The translations under genes were made by a program, and so were the position numbers. Of a stretch of 64,000 bases of DNA, positions 44,905 through 57,194 are shown piece by piece. Each line of letters opens with the position of its first letter. The stretch's first letter is position 1. The DNA comes from Cervus elaphus. Its lineage: Eukaryota; Chordata; Mammalia; Artiodactyla; Cervidae. Location: contig NC_057835.1 in NCBI RefSeq assembly GCF_910594005.1, positions 47,020,001-47,084,000 on the forward strand, given 5' to 3'. The notes under the pieces are model-generated. The model did not search any database. It had not been told where the DNA came from and saw only the letters and a list, made by a program, of their open reading frames with translations.

Positions 44905-45478
44905 AATTAATGATAAATGAAAGGATTGTTACATGGGGAAAAGGGTCAGTGCTAACAGACAGGATGCATTTGAAAAACAAAAACCCAAACAAATGAGTTT
45001 GGTTTGGGAACTTTCTTCGGCTATGCCCCCCAGCCTCATGATATGAAGGGAGGAGATAATATGAAGTTATTATCCTTCATCCTTCATAATTCAGAATGAA
45101 GAACTGGAAAGTTGGGTTCATTGGAAGGACACAGTGTAGAAGAGATCAAAGTTTCCAGTGAGAGCTTCACTGCAGTGTCTCCCCATAGGGCATGACTGGG
45201 TTGAAGACAAACAAGTCTGCTGTCTGGCGGATGGGTGGTAAGCGCAGAGGTGGTCCAGGAATTGGAGGACAAAAGGCAGAATCAGTAACAGTGAGGCAGT
45301 GAGAGGGGAAGGAGGAAAGGAAAATTTTGGATTTCAAAATTTTGGAAATGAAACTATTGGGTGATGACAAGGTGAAAGGCCCAGTTTTGAATGTAGGCAC
45401 CTACATAGGAAGGTAATGAAGAAAAGGGTTGTTAGCACTCAAGACACTAAAAACCTTTGAGATCAGGAGGCTATGTGG
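44905..45478. other. Unique DNA, no gene
   Basis: Nothing recognised. Overlapping minus-strand frames at 45084-45400 have no domain. Confidence 0.4.
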
Positions 45479-45486
45479 GTTATTAT

Positions 45487-45619
45487 TAGAGTGACCACAT
45501 ATCCTGGTGTTCTTGGGCCCAACCTGGTTTATACCTCTTTTCCCAACATAATTATTGATAGCATCTCTTTCCCTCTCAAAAGTGTCTTTGTTTGGATGAT
45601 AAATTATATAGTCAGTCTA
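45487..45619. mobile_element. Small hAT-type non-autonomous DNA transposon
   Basis: A 133-bp element has inverted ends: TAGAGTGACCACATA at the left and the complement of ATATAGTCAGTCTA at the right. An 8-bp target duplication matches at 7 of 8 bases (GTTATTAT at 45479-45486, GTTTTTAT at 45620-45627), the length used by hAT transposases. The internal AACATAATTATTGATAGCAT and CAAAAGTGTCTTTGTTTGGA are recognisable from a common mammalian MER element whose exact name I cannot confirm. Confidence 0.75.
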
Positions 45620-45629
45620 GTTTTTATTA

Positions 45630-46050
45630 ACTTCCCCCACAAAAACATGATACTACTTAGTATAGCTAAGATAGCTCTGTGAACTTTGGGTGAAAAATGA
45701 GATTTTCAAAATTAGAATTGTATAAATTAGAATTAAAACATAGCATTTAGAGAACAGTTATTGCAGTTTACCATGAGAAGATAATAACAATGAATGCATT
45801 TTTAATGATAACATATCTCACAATATAATTTTTAAATTTCACTTTTATGCACAAAATTTTAGGTTTTCTGTAGTATGAGTCCTAACTTTTAATGTTTTTT
45901 AGAATGGAGTGTGCTGAAACAAATTAGCAAAGCTTAACATGTGGCTAAATAATTTACACCTAAAGGGGAGTCTGTCAGCTGAGAGATGTTTCAAATATAA
46001 TTGCTGCACTGCATCAAGGAAAGAATGCAAGATGAAAAATCAGAGAATGA
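45630..46050. other. AT-rich unique DNA
   Basis: Nothing recognised. Confidence 0.4.
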
Positions 46051-46052
46051 GC

Positions 46053-46195
46053 TCGGCTTCTTACCAGCTAACATGAAAATAACCAAGTCAATTATCCTCT
46101 CTAAGCCCATTTCCTCACTGGTAAAGAGGGATAATAACAGTCATCTGACCTCTCAAAGGGGCTGTGGTTAAAGACCAAATGAAATAATGGAAAAT
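46053..46195 (+). mobile_element. MIR SINE
   Basis: CTTACCAGCTAACATG, CAATTATCCTCTCTAAGCCC, ATTTCCTCACTGGTAAAGAG and GGGGCTGTGGTTAAAGACC follow the MIR core order. Confidence 0.75.
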
Positions 46196-46199
46196 TGTC

Positions 46200-47160
46200 T
46201 TAAAAACTGTATGAATGTAAGTAGACCAAATGTCCTTCTAAAAACAAAACAACAAATATGAAAATAAGAAAAGGAAAAAAGGACTCTAGGTGAGATATTA
46301 GGATTTTTGTTCTGCATTAACTTGAATATTTTTACATAAATATAGAGTTAAATGAATTTTTCTCTGTTAATATGTAAGTAGAATTTTTTACTATTGAAAA
46401 ACTCATTTCATATAATAGGACATTGGAAGAATACTGGGAATAACCAAAAACCACAGCTATCTTGTTATAAATCTGTCTTCTCATTTTATGTGGAAGACAA
46501 AGTCAGTAAGGAACCAAAGGCCTAAGGAGAACAGGAGGCAATTTTTGCAGATGGAAATAACGGATTCATTCCTTTAGAACTGTTTTACCTATTAAAAGCC
46601 CTCAAACTAGCTATCAAAAGGTCAACAGCTTTATAGATTAACTCACTCAGCCCATGTCAGAGGTTAGGAACTCTCTGGTGAGAACAGCTGTTGATCATTT
46701 GTCTTTCCACATCAAAGACCTAGAAAGATTCTTCAATAAATTATGGAATTATTAAAGAGATTAAGTTAGTTCAAATTAGTTCCTGGTATAAAGAAAATGC
46801 ATACCACAACAGTAGTTTCCCTATAATGAAAGTACAAAATGATAAAAATGAATTGGAGCAGTGAAGTTTCCTAGAAAATCTGTTACTGGTGCTAAAACAT
46901 GTAAGACTATTTGATTTTTTAAAAATTATGCCTAGAACACTTTATTCAAAGTTTGCAAATATGTAAAAAATGATATGTAAAACACCACATCTAAATTTAT
47001 ATGGAAAACTTCTTTATTTTTCATTCAAAATATAGTTTTTCAGAGCATAAACTCAATTTTAAAGATTAAAAATAGGCAAGTTTATTTTTGCACACATTTT
47101 TCAGAAAGCTTCTAGAATGATAGAAAAATAATGTAGATATTTGTGGAAATGAATATACTT
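46200..47160. other. AT-rich unique DNA
   Basis: Nothing recognised; the 60-codon minus frame at 47066-47248 is partly LINE. Confidence 0.4.
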
Positions 47161-47164
47161 TTGT

Positions 47165-47420
47165 AAGAAAATGAATATATATTTTCCTTCCAGTTTTATT
47201 GATATATAATCGATAAACCACTTTGCATAAATTTAAGGTGTACAGCATAATGATTTGACTTACATCATGAAATAATTACAAGTCTAGCGAACATCATCTC
47301 ATATAAAGGCAAAATAAAAGAAAAACATTTCTCTTGTGATGTGAATTAAGGATTTACTCATCTTTCATATATAACATGTAGCAGTGCTAATGATGTTAAT
47401 TGTGTTGTACATTGCAAAAT
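47165..47420 (-). mobile_element. L1M 3' UTR fragment
   Basis: CCAGTTTTATTGATATATAA, TTTAAGGTGTACAGCATAAT and AACATCATCTCATATAAAGG are the reverse-complement L1M 3' UTR signature. Confidence 0.75.
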
Positions 47421-47449
47421 GAATACATTATAAATTTCAACTTTGGTCT

Positions 47450-47595
47450 AGGATCTGTGTGAGGCATATTACATGGATTATGGTATTTAATTCCCATAGC
47501 AATAAACAAGGTAGGGGTAAGTCCTACCCTCACTTTTTATAAAAGGGAAGGAAAGTATAGTTCAGTTAAGTCAGAAGCCAGGTAGACAGAAATCT
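47450..47595 (-). mobile_element. MIR SINE fragment
   Basis: TTTAATTCCCATAGCAATAA, then the degraded CTCACTTTTTATAAAAGGGA segment, match a reverse-complement MIR. Confidence 0.6.
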
Positions 47596-47634
47596 TTATA
47601 TTCTCCCCCACCTTGCCCCACCGCATCCGTGATT

Positions 47635-48133
47635 CCAATTCCCTGGTTATTTAATCAGACACTAATCTAGGTAGTGCTGTGAAGGGATTTCTCAGCTGTA
47701 ATTAAAACCCCAAGTCAGCTGACCTTAAGACATGGAGATTATCCAGATGGACCTGATCTAATCACATGTGTCTCCAAAGGGCAGATTCCAAAATCCAGAG
47801 AGAATTGAGGGGTGAGGACTCAGGCTTGCTTCTGCAGCTTTAAAGATAGAGGGGCCCCATGTGTGTGGGCAGCCCCGATGAGCAGAGAGTGGACCCTGGT
47901 GGAGAGCCAGCAACCAGGACCTCAATCCAACAACCAAGAGGAAATGAATTCCCCCGGCCTCTTCAGATGAGAGCCTGGCCGACACCTGGGTTTTGGCCTT
48001 GTGAGACCTGAAGCCGAGAGTCCCACTGAGCCACTCCGGACTTCTGAACTACAGAACTGTGGAATAATAAATGGGCGTCCTTTTAAGTTGCTAAATTTGT
48101 GGTAATCTGTTACAGCTGCAGCAGAAATCGAAT
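47635..48133 (+). mobile_element. MaLR-type LTR
   Basis: GTGCTGTGAAGGGATTTCTC, AGATTATCCAGATGGACCTG, CGACACCTGGGTTTTGGCCT, GGACTTCTGAACTACAGAAC and TTGTGGTAATCTGTTACAGC give the full MaLR order. An AATAAA-containing signal (GGAATAATAAATG) is at about 48062-48074. It is old and non-coding. Confidence 0.82.
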
Positions 48134-48239
48134 CCAGAAACTCAAAGTTATGGAGCAAATAAGCAATAGATCTAAGGTTTAACCCATTCAGCACAAAGCC
48201 TCATGATGAAAACAGATGGGAGAAAGACTAGCAGGTTAA

Positions 48240-48410
48240 TGTGAAGAAATTTCATTCACTCATTTATTCATTCATTAATTCACTCATTTATTAACTATTA
48301 AATATTTTTTGACTATCTTTTATATAGCAGGCCTATCTCTGTAAGGGCTGCAGAGATTAAAAAAAAAATCCAGTCCCTTTCCTCAAAGAGCTCACAATTT
48401 AAGGATTGAA
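48240..48410 (-). mobile_element. L2 LINE 3' end
   Basis: TTCATTCACTCATTTATTCA begins the reverse-complement L2 end, followed by a decayed body with CTTTCCTCAAAGAGCTCACA. Confidence 0.65.
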
Positions 48411-48539
48411 GGCAGACAGACAAATGGATTGGGGCAGTGCAATGTGTCTCTTAAGTACTGTAAGAAGACAGGTTAGAAGTTATGGTAGCACAGATGCTTT
48501 TAGTCTGATTTCTTACCAAGTTGCCTGAGGGAGGAAGGA

Positions 48540-49660
48540 TAATGGCCCACAAAGATGTCTTGTTAAAAGCTCCAGAACCTCTGACTATATTACACGGCAA
48601 GAGGAAATTAAGGATATGAACAGAGCTAAGGTGGTTTATCAGCTGATCTTAAGGCAGGGAGGTAATTCAGGATTACTAACCAGTATAGTCACAGCTCCTT
48701 AAAAATGGAATAAAAGAGAAGGTCAGAGCGAGTCGATGTGAAAAGGACTAGGCAGATTTTTACTGGCTTTGACGATGGAGGAAGGGGCCACCAACAAAGG
48801 CACGTGGAGAGTCCCTAGAAGCTGTAAAAGACAATGAAATGGATTCCTTCTTAGAGTTTCCAGAAAGGAACATAGCCCTGTTGACACCTTGATTTTAGCC
48901 TAGTTGTTTTGGATTTCTGACAAGAATTCAGTTCAGTTCAGTTGTTCAGTCATGTCCGACGCTTTGCGACCCCTGGACTGCAGTACGCCAGGCTTCCCTG
49001 TCTATCACCAACTCCTGGAGTTTACTCAAACTCATGTCCATTGAGTTGGTGATGCCGTCCAACCATCTCATCCTCTGTTGTCCCCTTCTCCTCCCACCTT
49101 CAATCTTTCCCAGCATCAGGGTCTTTTCCAATGAGTCAGCTCTTTGCATCAGGTGGCCAAAGTATTGGAGTTTCAGCCTCAGCATCAGTCCTTCCAATGA
49201 ATATTCAGGAGTGATTTTCTTTAGGATGGTAGGTTGGATCTCCTTGTAGTCCAAGGGACTTTCAAGAGCCTTCTCCAACACCACAGTTCAAAAGCATCAA
49301 TTCTTTGGCACTCAGCTTTCTTTATAGTCTAACTCTCACATCCATACATGACTAGTGGAAAAGCCATAGCCTTGACTAGACAGACATTTGTTGGCAAAGT
49401 AATGGCTCTGCTTTTTAATATGCTATCTAGGTTGGTCATAACTTTTCTTCCAAGGAGTAAGCATCTTTTAATTTCATGGCTGCAATCACTCTCTGCAGTG
49501 ATTTTGGAGCCCCCCAAAAATAAAGTCTGCCACTGTTTCCCCATCTATTTGCCATTAAGTGATGAGAATTATACATTAAGAATTATATGATATTAAATGT
49601 GTGTTATAAGCCAAAAAAATTCATAGGTTTATGTTATCACAGCAATAAGAAGCTAATACA
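48540..49660 (+). mobile_element. MaLR-type LTR split by BovB
   Basis: The left part runs from GGCCCACAAAGATGTCTTGT to CCTGTTGACACCTTGATTTT. The right part is the LTR 3' end, TTATCACAGCAATAAGAAGC plus TAATACA, at about 49630-49660. The BovB at 48929-49564 lies between them. Confidence 0.75.
48929..49564 (-). mobile_element. BovB LINE 3' end nested in MaLR LTR
   Basis: The minus-strand 3' approximately 635 bp retains YFGHLMQRADSLEKTLMLGK, GRRRGQQRMRWLDGITNSMD and EIKRCLLLGRKVMTNLDSIL in separate frames. The putative TSD is AGAATT or AAGAATT (48922-48928; again at 49565-49570 or 49578-49584), and the right boundary is therefore ambiguous by about 14 bases. Confidence 0.9.
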
Positions 49661-49734
49661 TGCCTGACATGAGATGACTTGAAAATAGAAAGGGAAACAT
49701 ATAATGGTTGTTTTATTTTAGCTAATATTCAGGA

Positions 49735-50640
49735 GATAGTCTTTAAATATTGAGAGCATATGGAAGTGAAAAAGAGTGCAGAAAGCATAGATCATTAGAG
49801 GAAACATTAATAAATTAAATTTCATCAAATTAAAGTTTCTGTTCTTCTAAAAAATTATCAGGAAAATTGAAAAAAGCCTCCAACTGGGAGCAAATATTTA
49901 CAAACCTATGTCTGATAAAGGATTTGTATTCAGACTACCTATAATTCTTAAATATCAATAAAATATGTGAAGTGAGATCCTACTACATACCTAAAATGGT
50001 CTTAATAAAAAATTGATAGTGTTAAGTGTGAACAAAAATGGGAGCAACTGTGATTCTCAAACATTGCTGGTGCAAATACAAAATGGCATAACCATGCTGG
50101 GTGATGGGTTGACCAGTTACTTTTAAGTTAAACATCTGCTTAACACGTGACCTGGCAATCCCATTCCTATGTATTTATCCAAGAAAAATAAATATATGTG
50201 TCACAACTAAGATCTGGATATGAATGTTTACAGCAATTTTATTCATAATCACTCAAATTGAAAACAACCCATCAACTGTTGCATGGAGAAACAAAGTGTG
50301 GTACATATGTACAATGAAATACCACTCAAGAAGGAATGAATTGATACCTGCAACAATATAAGAAAATTTCAAAAACATTATGCTCAGTGGAAGAAACCAG
50401 ATTCAAATGACCACATATTTTATGATCTCATATGATATTCTAAAAAATGCAAAACTATAATAGTGGAAAATAGATCAGTATTGCCAGGGTCTGAGAGTGG
50501 GGGACTGTGGCTACATAGGGACATGAAGGAACATTCTGGGATAATAAAAGTACTACATATTTTGTTTGTGGTAGTGATGACATAACTACAAACACATTAA
50601 TAAAAATTCATTGATCTTAAAAAGAAAAATTTCATTATGT
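49735..50640 (+). mobile_element. Old L1M LINE 3' region
   Basis: Recognisable ORF2 C-terminal and 3' UTR segments: CCTCCAACTGGGAGCAAATA, CGTGACCTGGCAATCCCATT, GTACAATGAAATACCACTCA and ACATTAATAAAAATTCATTG. It is much diverged and has no open frame. Confidence 0.8.
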
Positions 50641-50669
50641 ATAAAGTGAATCTGATTTAAGCCTCCACC

Positions 50670-52348
50670 CCAAACAAGTACAAAGCACGTGATTTAAACA
50701 AAGGTCTGTCCAGCTTTGCAAATGTAATATTTCTCTAGAAAATTTGGCTTCTTAATATAGAAGAGTGGAAATCCCATATAGGTGTAAATCTTTGCGATTA
50801 TATTTCATGCATTAAAATTCAACTGTAGCATCTGTTTCCTTGTCTGGTCTCTTTGATCAATGTAAAACTTACAAAAGAATATTTTAATTAAATATAAGAA
50901 GTCCAAGATGAATTAAGACCGCCTGGAAAAAAAACAGGAAATGTTCTCACTTCATCTTCATAAAAAAATGCACTTGGAAGAATGGTTTGATACAGTGTGA
51001 ATAGAATACTGAGAATTGCACAATAGTTTGCTGAAATGAGTGTAATTTATCTCGCTCAATGCTCAGGAATAGCCTTTAAAGGACTCTTTTACTAAAAAGA
51101 GAAACATTTCCAGGCATGTAAAGTATGCTAGGCTCCTCAGAGAAAAATACAAAGTGCAGGGTATTATTATTTCATGAGCTTTGGGCTGACTTTGACAGTC
51201 ATTATACTTGTTCCATTTATAATTGTGGGGTTGCCTTCACAGAACACATCTTTCGTATGTGCATGTGCATTTGTAATTCATTAAAAGCACACACTCATTT
51301 TGGGAAATGCCATGTTAGAGATACAGACACTGAACTTGTGAGAAAGCAACTATTTTGCCCACATTATTTTGTGCCATCAGAGACACAGAGAGGATCAGTA
51401 CCCATGGGGGATCCTTGGGGATCTGTGAGTCTCCACATAATTATTTACATGAAGGAGATTTTTAAGAATTTTATTTTGTGAACACTTATTTCAAGAATGT
51501 AATTTGTCAAGGAGCTATGATCCTTGTGTCTTTTTCCACAAAGTGGGCCTGAAGATTGTAATCGGAAAACATTAGATTAGAAAAATGTAATTTCATTTTA
51601 CTTATAAATTTATAATCTAAGGGGAAAAAACAGCCCAATTCCATTCTTTGCTAACATCGCTCAATGGCAGCATACTTCATTTGTGCCTGCAGCCTGCTTC
51701 TCACTGTTTTAATAAGCATTTCTGTCCCTTCCCTTGGGGGTTTGTAGTCACAGTCAATAGCCATAAACTATAAAAATGTGAGGATGTTTCATCTCATTAA
51801 GATGCCACGTAACTGGGATTCCTTCCTCGTCCTTCTTACATCTGATTTGTGTTCCTCAAATGTGACCTTGAAGGCCTTGGTTGCTTTGCAAACACATTGC
51901 ATGTCCCAAGGGCACATAATTAAGTAGGTCACATGCTTTATATTGCGTATTAGTACTTGCCTTTCAGCATGCATTTCCTCTGTTCTACTGTGGGAAAATT
52001 CTCTTTTTCATAAGACATTCTTGGAAAAGTTCTTGGCACTTTCAGCAGATGAAATGTCCTTGATACATTGTGGGGATACTTAAGGTCATTCGGGATCTCA
52101 TCGGTCATGAGAATAATTGCTCTCACATTTTTTAAAGAGTAGAATCCATTCATACTAATTGTAGGTTTGTACTTCCAGAGGTAGAAAAGAGGACAATAGT
52201 TGTGGTTATAACCTTTGCCAACTAAAATTTTAAAAATTCAATAATTTTTGAATAATGCTATCTATGAAATGTCACAACAAAATATTAAAAAAAATTTTAA
52301 TGTGTTTTGCTAGTCTTGGCATTTATAAATTGGTTTGCATAAATGCAT
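50670..52348. other. Repeat-poor block
   Basis: Across about 1.7 kb I see no repeat consensus, which is unusual for this window. A 118-codon plus-strand frame at 51125-51481 (start MLGSSEKNTKCRVLLFHELW) lies entirely within it. It has no recognised domain, signal peptide or splice context, and I call it probable chance. Conserved non-coding DNA is an alternative. Confidence 0.4.
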
Positions 52349-52361
52349 ATGTAACTTGTAG

Positions 52362-52479
52362 CTGCTGCTGCTACTGCTAAGTCACTTCAGTCGTGGCCGA
52401 CTCTGTGCAACCCCATAGACGGCAGCCCACCAGGCTTCTCTGTCCCTGGGTTTCTCCAAGCAAGAACACTGGATTGGAT
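52362..52479 (-). mobile_element. Half-length BOV-A2 SINE with 12-bp TSD
   Basis: Only the tail-side monomer is present, with a CTG-type tail (GCTGCTGCTGCTACTGCTAA). A perfect TSD, TGTAACTTGTAG, lies at 52350-52361 and 52480-52491, so truncation happened at insertion and not later. Confidence 0.94.
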
Positions 52480-52491
52480 TGTAACTTGTAG

Positions 52492-55128
52492 AGTTTTTAT
52501 TGATTCTTCTTGGAAATGGTATTTACCCTGCATTCTGTAGGATTTCCCAATCAAATAAATAAATATGCATGCTGGAATTGTTTATAATTTTGCTTTCATA
52601 ACTTTAATAATTGAGTGTTAACTTTTAGCAACAAGATAAAATTTCATTTTGCTGACTATAATTATTGAGTAGTATTAATAAAAGATTTAAAAATATTTAG
52701 GACAAGTAGATTTGAAGAAAATCAGGATTACTGGCTTTGCCCCTCCTCCCCACCGTCACAATCCTTCATCCTTTGTAAAGTGTGTAAGTATTATACGTTT
52801 CTCCCCCAAAGAAATCCACTATTAACAGTTTAATCCTAGATGAAGCATTTGTGCCCTAATTAATAGGCGTATTTCACCAAGCTAGATTGTGTAACGAGTG
52901 ATGTGCTCCTCTTAGTGAAGCTAATAAAGAGCTAATCAAGAAAACACAATTGAGCTTTCACATGATGATCATGTTAAGAAATTAATAAGAGATGAAATGG
53001 TGGCAAAGAGATCACAGAACCCTGTAGAACAGTGATTCCCATATTTTATGTGTGTGAAGATCACCTGGAAAACTTGTCAAAACACAGATTTTGATACAAT
53101 TACTTTTGGGTGGGGACTGAGGTTTTTCTAACAAGCAGGAGGCACCATGCTTTGAATAGCATATTTATAGACCTCCACTACATCACACTTTACTGTCTGA
53201 GTTAATGCTATGGGTTGGCACACAGGTCCATGGCATCCTCCAGGCCTGAGCTACTTCCTTGTACCCAAGGGAACTGAGCAAAACACTGGGACACAAAATA
53301 CACCTTCCAGATTAAAATATACCAGTTTGCCTTTTATTCCTCTGCTAGAACTTTCCTAAGCTGAAGAATGACTGAAGAATGACTGGTCCCAATTTTACTT
53401 TGAAATATATTTTTGGGTGGTGGTGACAGAGGAGGGTACAGGCCTCCATGTGCTGTGGACATGGTCAAAAAGGATGATTTATCAGGCGGTGGGCAGCGGG
53501 GGTAGGGGTGGTGATGTTGTGCTAGCCTCTGTTCATGTTTTGCGAGGATGCTAATTGTGTGCCCTTGGGGGCCGCCACCCTGAGCTGAGTGGAATTGTAT
53601 TGCAATGGGCTTCTTACTTTCCTTTTTTGCCCCTAAAACATGAAATGAAGCTTTCATTTCCAGTCTTATTGAATACAATGACTTTCTTTTTAATACAAGA
53701 TAAATTAAAGAATTTTATTATTCAACTGAAAATTCATAATCAAACCTTTGAATTGAATTTGCCTCTAACTAATCTTAAGATTATCTACATAAATTTGAAG
53801 GGAAAAATTCAACAAAATAAAGCCAGTATACCTATGTAAGGCGTATTATTCACTCAAGTTCCAGACAATGGTTTGTCCCAGCAGTCTCGTTTTTGGAGAC
53901 ACTCAATTAAGATAATCTGGCTGATGAACCTCCTACTTCATTATAACACACTTAGATTTCTTTCTGCTTTGTTCTCTAGGATGACTGATTTCCTATGAAG
54001 AGTCAAGAGCCAGGAAAGACTAAAGATGATGAACGTACACAAAATCCAGAAAAACTAACTGGGAGGCCCCAGAAAAGTAATATTTAAAAGAGAATATAAG
54101 GGATGCTTAACTTTTCCTTAACATAATAAATAATGAGAAATGGACAAACGAATTCAAAGATCCCGTTTCAAACATTCTTCTGATTGCCTCAAGATATTTT
54201 TCTGTTTCTTTTTATTATCTTTGGCTGGGTGACGTTTCCTCATAAATAAATCAACAAAGCCAACAGTAATATGTAAAGGCTTATCGCCAAGATTCTACCA
54301 ACAGCAGGGGCAATTTCCATGTTTTGAAATAACAAATGAAACTGTGATGTGTTCTCTATAACTCATTTCCTTTTCCTCCTAGGCATGCGGCTACTTTGTA
54401 CACCCTCTGCTGCTAACTGTGGGCATGTGACTGAGTTTTAACTAATGAAATTTGGGTACAGATATGTTCTTTCTCTAAGACTGTCATGAAAACTCACCCA
54501 CAAATTTGCCGTCACTCTTTCCTCTCCCAGGACCGACTGGAGAAGAGAGGGAAGGGAGGAGCCACAGGAGAGGCTTGGCCCACAATTGGGCTCACCATGT
54601 ACAGAGGGTGATGTGAAAAAAACCCCAACACTGGATTGTAAATTTAGAGAAAACACAACTATTGTTTGGAGGCATTACACTTATGGATTTGTTTGTAATG
54701 CAATAAGCCTACCCTAAATATCACAGGTGGAAAACAGGAAATTAAAGTCTAGTTTTGAGGTCTGCTGTCTCCATTGAGGAGAGGGTCTAGGTCTTTGTCT
54801 TTGAATATTAGGCAGATTGCCTTGTATTATTAGGTTCTTGGTACAGATTTGCTGAAATAATTGGTATTACTCTCCAGATTCTTCTCCTGTGCTTGCTTCA
54901 GTGATAGACCAGGAGTCCATACCCCATTCAGACTTGTGTCCAAAAATGATTGGAGTTATTCCATTAAAAAGAATTCTTTTCAGTTGTAGTTGGCTATTGC
55001 AAAAAGTTCCTGTTGCAAAGGAACTTTTGCATAAGTGAATTCACCTGTCAATATTTCATTTCTGAATAATTTTCTTCTGTTGCAGTCTAAAAGATGCTGT
55101 TATTTAGTGGTAAGAAAAGGTTGCTTGT
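52492..55128. other. Long stretch without a recognised gene
   Basis: Nothing is recognised to about 54340. 54345-54730 may be an old LTR (GCATGTGACTGAGTTTTAAC ... CATTACACTTATGGATTTGT) but is unassigned. The 52840-53010 part is AT-rich with several TAATTA/CTAAT motifs. Frames at 53334 (minus) and 53555 have no domain. Confidence 0.4.
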
Positions 55129-55129
55129 A

Positions 55130-55345
55130 TGCTAAGTCACTTCAGTCATGTCCAACTCTTTGTGACCCTATGGACTGTAGCCTGCCAGGCTCCCTTGTCC
55201 ATGGGGATTCTCCAATTAGAAAACTGGAGTGGGTTGCCTTGCCCTCTTCCGTGGGATCTTCCTGACCCAGGGATCAAACTAGTGTCTGTTATGTCTCCTG
55301 AATTGGCAGGCAGATTCTTTATCACTATTGCCACCTGGAAAGTCC
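55130..55345 (-). mobile_element. Bov-tA SINE
   Basis: A full-length reverse-complement copy from GCTAAGTCACTTCAGTCATG to TGCCACCTGGAAAGTCCC. No certain TSD was found. Confidence 0.92.
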
Positions 55346-55349
55346 CAGC

Positions 55350-56125
55350 TAGGAAGCAGGAGAAAAGGATTCTTGAATTATGAAATATACATGAAACTTA
55401 GTCTTTCTCTTCAAAGAATGTGCACTTTCTGGGAATAGAAAGGAAATTATCTTCTATGATTATTTCTAGAATCTTTTCATACTAAAGAATTCATCATCAC
55501 CTTCTGAATCCTTTTGTTTCTTGAAGGACCATTCTTTGGACTGGGTGGGCTATCTATATCAGGACACTTTTTTTTAACACATCAAGATGGTGATGTGCTC
55601 AGTTTTCAAAAAAAATATTTAAGTTCCTCACTTATTGTATTAGGTACCTGAGTAGACAGTATATAAGTACTCAAATGGAAATGGTTCCTACGTTTTGTAA
55701 ACCTATTCTTTAGGTAGACAGAAGCTGCTAATGTGAACTTGAAAATAACACGGTAAAATCACAAAAGTATCAAAGATAAAACAGATGGTTCATTTAAAAG
55801 GAAAATAGCATCCTTCGTGTGGGAGGGTGGATGCACACTCAGAGAGCATTCCAAAGAGGGGATGCAGTACCTTGTTGAGCCCTGTTATTGTTCTTCAAGA
55901 ATCCTTAATCAGATATTTCCTTGGCTCTGGGCAGACTGCATCATTATTACTGTCAGTGTACATGAGATATTGACATCAGGGCTGTCTTTATCAAAACAGA
56001 TCACACGGCAAACCATCCTTTCACTTGACCAGTCCAAAAGTCCTAGCATCATCCACATGTTCTCTCATCCTTTTATACTCTATACCCAACCTCTCAGGAA
56101 ATCATGACAACTTTACTTTTCAAAC
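55350..56125. other. Unique DNA, no gene
   Basis: Nothing recognised; a 96-codon frame at 55817-56107 has no domain. Confidence 0.4.
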
Positions 56126-56129
56126 ACAT

Positions 56130-57070
56130 CTATCACCTCTCTACTCCTCTCACCTGGACGGCTGCAAGCCTAGACCCAGCCGCCATCAGCCCGAGTTTGA
56201 TTTCTGCAGTAGCTTCGTACCTGGGCTCCCTGCTTTGGTGCATGCTCGCCGCACCCTCCTTTCCTTATAGCAGCCATGGGAATCATTGTGATGTAAGGTT
56301 CTGCAATGGCTTCCAAATTTACCGCGTTCTCTAGAGGGCTGTTGTGGTACACAAGGTGGGCCTCTCTGACCTCATCTTCCACAGTTTCCTCATTGCCCAC
56401 TGTTCCCGCCACTCTGGCGGCCTTACTTCTCTTTAAGCAGATCAAACATGCCCATGCCCGGGGCATTTTCACCTTCTTCTTTTAATGCTCTTCCCACTGT
56501 GTATTTCTTAATGAACACCTGCTGCAATGAGCAGATCCAAAATTCTATAGTGGCTCAAACACTGTGAATATTTTCTTTCTCATCTATTGTCCTTCCATGT
56601 TATCACTCTGGAACCCAGGCTAAAGGAAGTTCTGCCAAGTTGGACATGAGGCTTCCTGAGTTGCTCTGGAGGGCACTCCTTTATAGCGAACTGGAAGATG
56701 AGAAGGGCTCAAAGGAGTTCATGGCAGAGCTTTTCCAGGACAGGTTGCATGTTCTGGTGAACGCATCCACTCCTGGGGCTTCACTAGAGCTCAGTCCCAC
56801 TGCCACATCTGACAGAAGGGGGCTGGGAAATGTTCAGTGCGAGCCAGGAAGGGAAAGGTTCTGGTGAGTGGCTAACATCTCTGCCACACTCTAGTTACCA
56901 TCCGATTTCTGTCAGACTCTCTAGGTCTCTTCCAAAATATAACCTCCTCAGTGAGACCTTCCAGTCCTTGTCAATGCAACACCGCATCCTCATACTCACT
57001 GTTCCTCTTCCTTCTTTTCTCTTTCTCTGTAGGACTTTATTGTCACTATACATCTGTTACTTGTTAAAAA
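56130..57070 (+). mobile_element. L2 LINE region, interrupted
   Basis: CTCTCACCTGGACGGCTGCA, TTCTGCAATGGCTTCCAAAT and CTCTCTGACCTCATCTTCCA mark the L2 ORF2 3' part. ACCTCCTCAGTGAGACCTTC at about 56940 is its continuation. The middle (about 56520-56890) does not match L2 and may be another old insertion. All is decayed. Confidence 0.65.
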
Positions 57071-57194
57071 ATTGTTTATCTGTAGTGAGTTGAACTGTAG
57101 TCTCCATCTCCCCACTACCATGTTCTAATTTCTAGAACCTGGGAATGTGACTTTATTTGGATAAAGGATCTGGGTAGATGTAATTAAGAATTTT

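Noticed and set aside
53334..53678. 114-codon proline/histidine-rich minus-strand frame
   Set aside because: Low-complexity composition from a GGTGG-rich patch; no domain or conservation evidence visible.
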